Shown here: positions 5,820 through 11,913 of the stretch, one piece after another
How positions within the stretch are numbered: the first letter of the stretch is position 1
How the letters are laid out: each line of letters opens with the position of its first letter
Source: Ardenticatenales bacterium
GTDB lineage: Bacteria; Chloroflexota; Anaerolineae; Ardenticatenales; Ardenticatenaceae
Reading direction: 5' to 3'
Assembly (NCBI GenBank): GCA_013812995.1
Contig: JACCSL010000736.1
Location: 1-11,913, forward strand
Length of the DNA stretch: 11,913 bases
Made by a program: the position numbers and the translations under genes
The notes under the pieces: generated by a model
What the model was told of the DNA's origin: nothing
Database searches by the model: none
What the model saw: only the letters and a program-made list of their open reading frames with translations

Positions 5820-7361
5820 ATGACCCATCCCCTTGAGGAAGGTATCCTCTACACCGACTTCTACCAGCTGACGATGGCGCAGGTCTACTTCGAGATGGGA
5901 TTGCACGAGCGCGAGGCGCGCTTCGAGCACTTCTTTCGCAGCTACCCCAACTACGGCGCGCACCAGGCCGGGTACTGCGTGATGGCCGGGCTTCAGCCCC
6001 TCGTGGAATGGATGCAGCGCGTTCGCTTTGGCGAGGCCGAGATCGCTGCGCTGCGTGCCCAGCGCAGCCCCGATGACAATGCCCTCTTCCAGGAGGATTT
6101 TCTGGCGTGGCTAGCCGAGCATGGCGATTTTAGCAAAATCACGCTGGAGGCGGTGCCCGAGGGGCGTGTGGTCCATCCGCACATTCCCCTGAGCGTGGTC
6201 ACGGGGCCGCTGGCGATGGCGCAGATTCTGGAAACGGCGCTGCTCAATCAACTCAACTTTGGCACGCTCATCGCCACCAAGGCGGCGCGGGTCCGCGAGA
6301 GCGCGGGCGAGGCGACTGTCATGGAGTTTGGGCTGCGGCGCGCTCAGGGCTTTGCCGCGAACGGGGCCACGCGCGCGGCGCTAATCGGCGGCGCGGATTT
6401 CACCTCGAACACCGGAGCCTCGATCCGACTGGGCCTGCCGCCACGGGGCACCCACGCCCATGCGTTGGTCCAAGCCACAATGGCGATGGGCATGAGCGAG
6501 CTAGATGCCTTCCGCCAGTACGCGACCCGCTACCCCGACTCCACGGTGCTGCTCGTGGATACGGTTGACACACTGCGTAGCGGGGTGCCCAACGCCATTA
6601 CCATCTTTCAGGAGTTGCAGGCCCAGGGCCACAAGCCCGTGGGCATTCGGTTAGATTCCGGTGACCTCGCCTATCTTTCCATGCAGAGCGCGCGCCTTCT
6701 GGACGAGGCTGGCTTCCCCGAGGCATCCATCGTGCTCTCGAATGACCTGGATGAGTTGATTATCTGGCAGATCGAGTCGCAGATTCGCCAGGAAGCGGCC
6801 CGCATGGGGGTCGAGGCTGAGTCTGTGATTCGGCGGCTGGTGTTTGGCGTTGGGACGAAGCTCGTCACCTCTGAGGGCGATGGGGCGCTGGGCGGCGTCT
6901 ACAAGCTCGTGGCGCTGCGGGATGCGGAGGGTCACTGGCAGCCCGCCATCAAGATTTCGGAGAGTGCGGAGAAGACGCCGACGCCCGGCGTCAAGCGTGC
7001 CTATCGTCTCTATGACGAGCGGGGCGTCGCCACGGCGGACCTGCTCGCTCTGGCGGACGAAAAGCTACAGGAGCAGGAGATGCTGGAGCTGCGCCACCCC
7101 TTCGGGCAGCGTCGCCGCGTGGTACGGCGCGAGGGAATCACTCTGGAGCCCCTCCACCAGACGATTCTGGAGCGCGGCGTGCTGCGCGAGGAATTCCCCT
7201 CGCTGGGGGCGCTGCGCGCACGCCGCCGCGCCGACATCGCGCGGCTGGACCCAGGTGTGCGCCGCCTCATCAACCCGCACATCTATCACATTTCCCTGAC
7301 GCCGTCGCTCTGGACGCTCAAGCAGCAGCTCATCGAGCAGGCACGCGCGGGCAGCCGCTGA
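5820..7361 (+). CDS. pncB: Nicotinate phosphoribosyltransferase (NAPRTase)
   Basis: Converts nicotinate and PRPP to nicotinate mononucleotide with ATP hydrolysis, the entry step of NAD salvage. It is cytoplasmic and 513 residues long, typical of the longer bacterial/human-like type. Motifs are the N-terminal LYTDFYQLTMAQVYF (10-24), VMEFGLRRAQG (167-177), GGADFTSNTGA (190-200), GTHAHALVQA (210-219) where H214 corresponds to the phosphorylated catalytic histidine, LLVDTVDTLRSGVPNA (244-259), PVGIRLDSGDLAYLS (273-287), FGVGTKLVTS (342-351) and GGVYKLVA (358-365). ATG at 5820 is chosen because CAGGAG stands eight bases upstream and the family N-terminus begins here; the in-frame TTG at 5772 lies inside the heptamer repeat. 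No other NAD gene is adjacent. The downstream IclR gene has its own promoter, so this is probably a single-gene unit. Confidence 0.96.
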   Translation: MTHPLEEGILYTDFYQLTMAQVYFEMGLHEREARFEHFFRSYPNYGAHQAGYCVMAGLQPLVEWMQRVRFGEAEIAALRAQRSPDDNALFQEDFLAWLAEHGDFSKITLEAVPEGRVVHPHIPLSVVTGPLAMAQILETALLNQLNFGTLIATKAARVRESAGEATVMEFGLRRAQGFAANGATRAALIGGADFTSNTGASIRLGLPPRGTHAHALVQATMAMGMSELDAFRQYATRYPDSTVLLVDTVDTLRSGVPNAITIFQELQAQGHKPVGIRLDSGDLAYLSMQSARLLDEAGFPEASIVLSNDLDELIIWQIESQIRQEAARMGVEAESVIRRLVFGVGTKLVTSEGDGALGGVYKLVALRDAEGHWQPAIKISESAEKTPTPGVKRAYRLYDERGVATADLLALADEKLQEQEMLELRHPFGQRRRVVRREGITLEPLHQTILERGVLREEFPSLGALRARRRADIARLDPGVRRLINPHIYHISLTPSLWTLKQQLIEQARAGSR

Positions 7362-7363
7362 GG

Positions 7364-7449
7364 GAACCATTGTTCGTGGCAGCGAAAATCGTTGACAACT
7401 TCGGCCTGGCAACATACAATCTACCCGTGTGGCGTTCCCTCCTTCGAAC
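7364..7449. promoter_or_regulatory. GAAC/GTTC inverted repeats flanking the IclR promoter (possible operators)
   Basis: GAAC-N4-GTTC (7364-7375) lies just upstream of the -35 box, and GTTC-N8-GAAC (7434-7449) lies just past the expected transcript start. Half-sites of GTTC/GAAC type occur in operators of aromatic-pathway IclR regulators such as PcaU/PcaR, so autoregulation is plausible. The arms are only four bases, so the call is weak. Confidence 0.35.
7392..7420 (+). promoter_or_regulatory. Near-consensus sigma70 promoter of the IclR-ligase unit
   Basis: TTGACA (7392-7397, 6/6) and TACAAT (7415-7420, 5/6) are separated by 17 bases. Transcription should begin near 7427, leaving a leader of about 39 bases before GTG at 7466. 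This is the strongest promoter-like sequence in the window. Confidence 0.85.
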
Positions 7450-7465
7450 ACAGGGACAATGTCTC

Positions 7466-8197
7466 GTGAGTGATACTTCTTCCAACCTAGTGCCAGCGGT
7501 AGACCGGGCGATCCAGATTCTCTTCACCTTTCATCAAGGCGACGAGAGTTATGGCGTCTCAGACCTGAGCCGGATGTTGGATCTGAACAAAAGTACCGTC
7601 TTCGACATTCTCAACACCCTCACGCATCACAACCTGCTAGAGCGGGAGGAAGAAACAAAGAAATACCGTCTGGGGCCGGCGCTCTTTCACCTTGGCAATC
7701 TGGTTGGGGCGCGGTTGACACTGCGAGCCATCGTTCAACCCTTTCTGGTGGAAGTGCTGAAGGAGTTCGGCTCGACGACAATCCTCGCCCGGCTCGCTTC
7801 CAATGGTCGCGTGCTGATTGTGGATAGCGCGGAGCCGGAAGTCCCTCTCAAACTCTCCGTGACGCCGGGCACACGGCTGGAGTCGGGCGAGAGTGTCTTT
7901 GCGCGCCTCTTCCGGGCCGCCACCTCCGATGGGGATGCGGAGACTCTCGCTGTGCGCTCCAGGGGCTATGTCACGGACGATCAGGAGAGCGTGGCCGGGG
8001 TGCGGGCGGTGGGTGTGCCCCTCAATGACAGGGAGGGGCGGGTGATCGCGACCCTGACCGTGATGGACTTTGTGCGCCGCATGGATGAGACGAAGATTGC
8101 CAGGCTCATCGACGCCCTGCCCCATGTTGGGCAGCGTATCTCGGAGCGCCTCGGGGCGCGTAGCTACCCCCAGTGGAATGGTATCTGGACGGATTAA
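7466..8197 (+). CDS. IclR-family transcriptional regulator
   Basis: A 243-residue DNA-binding regulator. The N-terminal winged helix-turn-helix (about 10-70) has the family pattern VPAVDRAIQILFTF, then YGVSDLSRMLDLNKSTVFDILNTLTHHNLLE and the wing KKYRLGPALFHLG. A C-terminal effector-binding domain follows (about 84-240), including STTILARLASNGRVLIVDSAE, the SVTPGTRLESGESVFARLF segment (131-149), and VAGVRAVGVPLNDREGRVIATLTV. The frame is open from 7370, but that stretch contains the TTGACA/TACAAT promoter; GTG at 7466, after a modest AGGGAC, gives the normal family length. The PaaK-like ligase starts 10 bases after its stop, so regulator and enzyme are co-transcribed. The effector is probably a carboxylic acid or CoA ester related to the ligase substrate; this is inference. 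Confidence 0.93.
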   Translation: MSDTSSNLVPAVDRAIQILFTFHQGDESYGVSDLSRMLDLNKSTVFDILNTLTHHNLLEREEETKKYRLGPALFHLGNLVGARLTLRAIVQPFLVEVLKEFGSTTILARLASNGRVLIVDSAEPEVPLKLSVTPGTRLESGESVFARLFRAATSDGDAETLAVRSRGYVTDDQESVAGVRAVGVPLNDREGRVIATLTVMDFVRRMDETKIARLIDALPHVGQRISERLGARSYPQWNGIWTD

Positions 8198-8201
8198 GGA
8201 G
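8196..8201 (+). promoter_or_regulatory. Strong ribosome binding site deciding a TTG start
   Basis: AAGGAG overlaps the TAA stop of the IclR gene and stands six bases before TTG at 8208. The alternative in-frame ATG at 8178 has no comparable site and would overlap the IclR gene by 20 bases. Confidence 0.75.
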
Positions 8202-8207
8202 TATCTC

Positions 8208-9497
8208 TTGAGCAGTAACCCTCTGTGCTCCCCCCTTGCCACTGCCTCGCCAGCCGAGAGAGAGGCGCAGCAGCTTGCCCGGCTGCGGCCCATGATGGCG
8301 CAGCTTCTCCAGAGCAATCCCTTCTATCAGGCCAAACTCGCGGAGGCAGGCATTGCCTCTTTGGAAGGTCTGACCTCGCTGGCCTCCCTTTGCGAGTTGC
8401 CCTTCACCACCAAAGAAGAGATTGTCGCCGACCAGATGGGGCACCCTCCCTTCGGCAGCAACCTGACCTTCCCGCTGGAGCAGTACAGCAAGGTACACCA
8501 GACCTCTGGCACGATGGGTCTCCCTCTGCGTTGGCTGGACACCGCCGACTCCTGGGCTTGGTGGGGCGAATGCTGGAAGCAGGTTTTCCGCGCCGCCGGA
8601 ATCGGGGCAGGGGATCGCATCTTTTTCGCCTTCTCCTTCGGTCCCTTCATTGGCTTCTGGAGCGGCTGGGAAGGGGCGGAGCAGGTGGGAGCCCTCGCCA
8701 TCAGTGGCGGCTCCTATGCGTCCCTTCAGCGCCTTCATCTCCTTCTGGAGCTTCAGGCCACGGTGCTGGTTGGCACACCGAGCTACCTGCTGCATCTGGC
8801 CGAGATGGCCCGGCGCGAGGGCCTTGACCTGCGCCAGGGGCACCTCCGTGCGCTGGTCGTCGCGGGGGAGCCGGGCGGCTCCATTCCCAACACGCGCGCT
8901 CAACTGGAATCTGTCTGGGGCGCGAAAGTGTATGATCACGCCGGCTCCACCGAGGTTGGGGCCTTTGCGTTCTCCTGTGAGTTCCAGCAGCTCCATCTCA
9001 ACGAGGCAGAATTCATTGCCGAGGTGTTGCTCTCGGACGGGGACGAGCCCGCCGAGCAGGGTGAACTGGTTCTGACCAATCTGGGGCGCGTGGGCTCACC
9101 CCTGCTGCGCTATCGCACGGGCGACCTGGTGCACCTGGTGCGGGCGACCTGTCGATGTGGCTGCGCCTACGCGCGGCTGGCAGGCGGTATTTTGGGGCGG
9201 GCCGATGACATGATTATCGTGCGGGGAATCAATGTCTTCCCCAGCGCTATCGAGAATATCGTGCGTGAGCACACCGGGCTCGGTGAGTTCCTGATCGAGG
9301 TGTCGCGCCGCGATGAGATCGACACCCTGCGCCTCCTGCTGGAGATGGACGAAGATAGCTCGGCGCGTCTCGCCTTTGATATTAGCCGGACCATCGGCGC
9401 GCAACTGATGCTGAATGTGTCTGTCATTCCTGTGACACCTGGCAGCCTGCCGCGCTGGGAAACGAAGGCGCGCCGCGTCCGCGACCTGAGAGAATAA
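8208..9497 (+). CDS. PaaK-like acyl-CoA ligase (phenylacetate-CoA ligase family)
   Basis: Adenylate-forming enzyme of 429 residues, the usual PaaK length. It would activate a carboxylic acid with ATP and CoA in the cytoplasm. Family order is intact: LCELPFTTKEEI (61-72), P-loop HQTSGTMGLPLRW (97-109), VVAGEPGGSIP (217-227), YDHAGSTEVGAF (242-253), RYRTGDLV (301-308), a cysteine trio CRCGC (315-319), ILGRADDMIIVRGINVFPSAIENIV (328-352), and the C-terminal catalytic lysine region GSLPRWETKARRVRDLRE, with K420 the candidate. Start is TTG at 8208 on the strength of AAGGAG. It is co-transcribed with the IclR regulator. Classical paa pathway partners (oxygenase or thiolase genes) are absent, so phenylacetate cannot be assumed; other aryl or acyl acids, or an adenylate-transfer role, are possible. 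The symbol paaK is therefore withheld. Confidence 0.92.
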   Translation: MSSNPLCSPLATASPAEREAQQLARLRPMMAQLLQSNPFYQAKLAEAGIASLEGLTSLASLCELPFTTKEEIVADQMGHPPFGSNLTFPLEQYSKVHQTSGTMGLPLRWLDTADSWAWWGECWKQVFRAAGIGAGDRIFFAFSFGPFIGFWSGWEGAEQVGALAISGGSYASLQRLHLLLELQATVLVGTPSYLLHLAEMARREGLDLRQGHLRALVVAGEPGGSIPNTRAQLESVWGAKVYDHAGSTEVGAFAFSCEFQQLHLNEAEFIAEVLLSDGDEPAEQGELVLTNLGRVGSPLLRYRTGDLVHLVRATCRCGCAYARLAGGILGRADDMIIVRGINVFPSAIENIVREHTGLGEFLIEVSRRDEIDTLRLLLEMDEDSSARLAFDISRTIGAQLMLNVSVIPVTPGSLPRWETKARRVRDLRE

Positions 9498-9499
9498 AA

Positions 9500-9745
9500 C
9501 GTAAAACGTAAAGGGCTTATAGTCTATTTACGTTTCTGCTTCTGACGGAATTTGTGGTTTGGAAGAGGGGAAGCGAGCCATGCGGAGCCCTCACCCCCAC
9601 GTCGCTTCGCTCCGTGTCCCCTCTCCCGATTTCGGGAGAGGGGCGGCCGAAGGCCGGGGAGAGGGCCACCGCGCAGAGCCATGACTCAACCACAAATTCC
9701 AGCAGAACCAGAAACATAAGCGGCTTGGTCTGTTTACGTTTTACG
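9500..9745. mobile_element. Nested palindromic MITE-like element, no coding capacity
   Basis: About 246 bp fill the gap between the ligase and the glycosyltransferase. The ends are perfect 13-bp inverted repeats, CGTAAAACGTAAA (9500-9512) and TTTACGTTTTACG (9733-9745). Inside are 28-bp inverted repeats (9532-9559 and 9688-9715) with only three mismatches, sharing a perfect 13-bp core GGAATTTGTGGTT / AACCACAAATTCC. At the centre is CCCCTCTCCCGA-TT-TCGGGAGAGGGG (9618-9643), flanked by imperfect C/T-rich and G/A-rich arms including CCCTCACCCC and GGGGAGAGGG. The whole could fold into one long hairpin. C/T-rich palindromes of this style recur as dispersed repeats in many bacterial genomes. Mobility is inferred from structure; no transposase is present. 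Short open frames through it are by-products of the palindrome. Confidence 0.75.
9504..9535. repeat. Hairpin at the left end of the palindromic element
   Basis: AAACGTAAA (9504-9512) pairs perfectly with TTTACGTTT (9527-9535) around a 14-base loop, starting seven bases after the ligase stop. It is A/T-rich with no trailing T run, so it is a poor terminator on its own. It is more likely a part of the element's end structure. Confidence 0.6.
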
Positions 9746-9768
9746 GCACAACCGTTACCGATTATAGA
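9740..9768 (+). promoter_or_regulatory. Possible promoter of the glycosyltransferase, -35 box within the element end
   Basis: TTTACG (9740-9745) and TATAGA (9763-9768) are 17 bases apart, each matching consensus at 4/6. The -35 box is the last six bases of the element's right inverted repeat. Predicted initiation near 9775 would leave only about six bases before ATG at 9781, in keeping with the absence of a ribosome binding site there. Confidence 0.35.
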
Positions 9769-9780
9769 AACACACTTCCT

Positions 9781-10974
9781 ATGTGGATGACGCTGGCACT
9801 TCTCTACAATATGCTCATCGCGCTGTATCACGTTCTGACGCCGCGCGGCGTGGGTCGTTTCCGGGCCCTGCGTGCCCGCTCTGCCCCGGACGCGTCGCAG
9901 GCTCCCCGCGTCTCCGTGCTGATTCCCATGCGAGACGAGATTTCCAATGTCCAGCGCTGTCTGGACGCCCTGCTGACGCAGAGCTACCCCGCCGACAAAT
10001 ACGAGATCATCGTGATCGAAGATGGCTCCACCGATGGAACCCGGGAGCTGCTAGAAACCCTCCAACGCACGCGCCCCAGCGGGGCACCCCCCCGGCTGCG
10101 CGTGTTGCATACCCCGCCCCTCCAAAAAGGGTGGACCGGCAAGAGCCAGGCGCTCTGGTGGGGCTCGCAGGCGGTCCCGGACAGTGTGGAGTGGCTGCTC
10201 TTCGTGGATGGGGATACCTTCCTCGCCCCCGAGGCGCTCGCCAGCGTGATTCGCGAGGCGGAGGCGCGCGGGCTCCACATGCTCTCCCTTCAGCCCTATG
10301 AGGAACTGGAAAGCTGGTGGGAGAAAGTTATCGTCCCGACCTCTCTGCTTCAACTTCTCAAGAGTGTTGACCTCGCCGCTGTGAACGATGACCAGCAACC
10401 GGGCGCAGCCGTCGCCAGCGGGCAATTCATCCTGGTGCGCCACGATGTCTATGAGGCGGTGGGCACCCATGAGTCCATCCGGGGCGAGATTCTGGAGAGT
10501 GTGGCCCTGGCCCGCCGCCTGCGCGAGCGCGGCTATGTCGTTCGCATGGAAAACGGCTTTCGGCTGGTGCGCAGCCGCATGTTCACGGGCTTTCGGGAGT
10601 TATGGGAGAGCTACCAGCGTGAGGGGCTCACCCTGTATCAGGGCTCCCTCGTGGCGGTGGCTCTCTCCACGTTGGCAACTGCCCTGCTGGACCTGCTTCC
10701 CTTCCTCTGGCCCTGGATCGCGCTTCGACGGGGCCGGGCGCGTAGCCGCTTCTACTCTCTTCTTCTCGCCTCGCTATTGCCTCCCCTGGCCGTGCTTTAT
10801 CAGCGCATGCTCAGTGCCCGACACTTTGGTATCTCGCGCTGGTATGCCTTTACCCATCCCATCGGTACGGGAGCCACCCTGCTGATGACCTGGACAAGCC
10901 TGTTCCGGCTGCTCCATCGGGGCTCCATCAGCTGGAAGGGCCGCGAGTACCTTCCCCCGCGCCTGAAACGGTAG
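9781..10974 (+). CDS. Family 2 glycosyltransferase, membrane-attached (HpnB/CrtQ-like)
   Basis: A 397-residue glycosyltransferase using a nucleotide sugar at the inner membrane face. An N-terminal hydrophobic segment (about 3-19) precedes a GT-A domain: VSVLIPMRDEISNVQRCLDALLTQSYP (44-70), IIVIEDGSTDGTREL (76-90), GWTGKSQALWWG (117-128), and FVDGDTFLAPEAL (141-153) with the metal-binding DGD. Downstream are E239 in ILESVALARRLRERGY and a REGL segment (280-283) where processive enzymes have QxxRW. Two or three helices follow (about 287-316, 324-341, 361-378). The GWTGK segment and layout recall hopanoid-associated HpnB and carotenoid-acid transferase CrtQ, but no hopanoid or carotenoid genes are nearby, so the acceptor is unknown. 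ATG at 9781 has no clear ribosome binding site; a second ATG lies at 9787. Confidence 0.88.
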   Translation: MWMTLALLYNMLIALYHVLTPRGVGRFRALRARSAPDASQAPRVSVLIPMRDEISNVQRCLDALLTQSYPADKYEIIVIEDGSTDGTRELLETLQRTRPSGAPPRLRVLHTPPLQKGWTGKSQALWWGSQAVPDSVEWLLFVDGDTFLAPEALASVIREAEARGLHMLSLQPYEELESWWEKVIVPTSLLQLLKSVDLAAVNDDQQPGAAVASGQFILVRHDVYEAVGTHESIRGEILESVALARRLRERGYVVRMENGFRLVRSRMFTGFRELWESYQREGLTLYQGSLVAVALSTLATALLDLLPFLWPWIALRRGRARSRFYSLLLASLLPPLAVLYQRMLSARHFGISRWYAFTHPIGTGATLLMTWTSLFRLLHRGSISWKGREYLPPRLKR

Positions 10975-11051
10975 CTGGCATAGTTTCTGCTTTTGAAGCC
11001 TTTAGCCAGTTGTTCCATACATTGCGCTAGTGCGCTGGAAGAGCCATCTTT

Positions 11052-11913
11052 ATGAACGGGCGTCATGTCTTCTATCAGACCCTCATCGTGGCCCTGACCC
11101 TTGTGGGCCTTTTTGTTCTCTGGCTGTTGGGCGAGACGATCATCGTGCTGCTGGGGGCCATCATCTTTGCCTCCTCCATCCGTCCCCTCGTCAATCGCAT
11201 GGTGGAGCTGCGCATTCCGGCGGGGGCTGCCATCCTGCTGATCTACATCGTTCTTTTTACGCTGATGGGAGCACTCTTTGCCTTTGCGGTACCGCCTCTC
11301 TTCGGGGTGATTTCTAGCCTGCTCCAGGATCAGGTCTTGATCTACCAGGCGGTTGGACTCGCGTATAGCTGGGCGGACCGGCTGGGGTATGAGCAACTCG
11401 TGGTGGATGCCTACCCGCGCATCATGGCAGAGTGGGCAACCTTGCCCGAAAGCATCCAGAACACGGTGATGGAGCGCGGCCTGGGCACCCTTCAATCGGT
11501 GGGCGTCAGCATCGGACAGTTTTTACTGGGGGTGGTGATGGCCTTCTACTGGCTGACCGCGCGGGATCAAATTCAGGGATTCTTGCTTTCCCTGACGCCT
11601 GTCCGCCACCGTGGCCTGCTAGAGATGATTTTCAACGATATGGAGGGTACCCTCGGGGCCTATGTGCGAGGGACAGTTATCTTGATGACTATCATCGGCG
11701 TGGCCTCCTTTGTGGGGCTTTTCCTTCTGGGCGTGCCTCATGCCCTCCCGCTGGCGCTGGTGGCCGGTGTCACCGAGGCAATTCCCATGATCGGGCCGAT
11801 CATTGGTGCCATCCCGGCGGTGTTGATTGCCTTCAGTATTTCTCCAACGGTAGGGTTTCTGACGATCCTGCTCTACGTGGTTATTCAGCAGGTAGAGAAC
11901 AATGTCCTCGTAC
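11052..11913 (+). CDS. AI-2E/PerM-family membrane transporter, C-terminus cut by the window edge
   Basis: ATG at 11052, with GGAAGAG eight bases upstream, opens 287 codons that run off the right edge with no stop. The layout is the family's: two N-terminal helices (QTLIVALTLVGLFVLWLLG and IIVLLGAIIFASSI), IRPLVNRMVELRIPAGAAILLIYIVL, a long amphipathic middle region, then GTLGAYVRGTVILMTIIGVASFVGLFLLGVP and the hallmark AIPMIGPIIGAIPAVLIAF, ending at VIQQVENNVLV. Complete members are about 340-390 residues, so roughly 50-100 are missing. The family was named for AI-2 export but includes Na+/H+ antiporters and proteins of unknown substrate; nothing here specifies the cargo. The 77-base gap after the glycosyltransferase holds only a weak possible promoter (TTGAAG at 10993), so co-transcription with the glycosyltransferase is possible. 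Confidence 0.92.
   Translation, partial: MNGRHVFYQTLIVALTLVGLFVLWLLGETIIVLLGAIIFASSIRPLVNRMVELRIPAGAAILLIYIVLFTLMGALFAFAVPPLFGVISSLLQDQVLIYQAVGLAYSWADRLGYEQLVVDAYPRIMAEWATLPESIQNTVMERGLGTLQSVGVSIGQFLLGVVMAFYWLTARDQIQGFLLSLTPVRHRGLLEMIFNDMEGTLGAYVRGTVILMTIIGVASFVGLFLLGVPHALPLALVAGVTEAIPMIGPIIGAIPAVLIAFSISPTVGFLTILLYVVIQQVENNVLV

Noticed and set aside
8070..8207. Longer starts for the PaaK-like ligase, including ATG at 8178
   Set aside because: They overlap the IclR coding sequence and lack a ribosome binding site. TTG at 8208 follows AAGGAG and gives the usual family length.
9517..9831. Short open frames through the palindromic element (both strands)
   Set aside because: They read through inverted repeats, have no recognisable protein pattern or ribosome binding site, and extend into the glycosyltransferase.
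10975..11051. A promoter for the AI-2E-family gene in the short gap
   Set aside because: TTGAAG at 10993 has only poor -10 candidates (TACATT with 19-base spacing). It is too weak to list as a feature.

Overview
The window looks like chromosomal, largely housekeeping DNA from a moderately high-GC bacterium (about 60% G+C by eye). The lineage is not fixed by the sequence. A RodA-type SEDS protein with two extra N-terminal helices next to a PbpA-type transpeptidase is best known from Actinobacteria and also fits Chloroflexota. The single-gene layout, GTG/TTG starts and a MITE-like palindrome would fit Chloroflexota; this is an inference only.

Left part, minus strand (1-3154): one tightly packed unit transcribed right to left. 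Methylthioadenosine phosphorylase comes first, overlaps rodA by the four bases ATGA, and rodA is followed one base later by a class B penicillin-binding protein that runs off the left edge. A promoter-like pair (TTGCCG-N17-TACAAT) precedes it. The two cell-wall genes are a matched polymerase/transpeptidase pair; the purine/methionine salvage gene is an unexpected leader.

Centre, plus strand (3296-7361): a small GlsB/YeaQ/YmgE-type membrane protein with its own intrinsic terminator; malQ (amylomaltase) with all three catalytic acids and a promoter whose -10 lies inside an inverted repeat; a conspicuously A/T-richer orphan membrane protein; a run of six heptamer repeats; and nicotinate phosphoribosyltransferase (NAD salvage).

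Right part, plus strand (7370-11913): an IclR-family regulator with a near-consensus promoter (TTGACA-N17-TACAAT) and GAAC/GTTC inverted repeats; a PaaK-like acyl-CoA ligase starting 10 bases after it; a nested palindromic, MITE-like element of about 246 bp; a family 2 glycosyltransferase with C-terminal membrane helices; and the first 287 codons of an AI-2E/PerM-family membrane protein cut by the right edge.

No RNA genes, CRISPR array, transposase, phage or defence genes were seen. I found no convincing new multi-gene system. The items most worth checking are the palindromic element, the MTAP-rodA-pbpA coupling, the heptamer repeats and the IclR-ligase unit.
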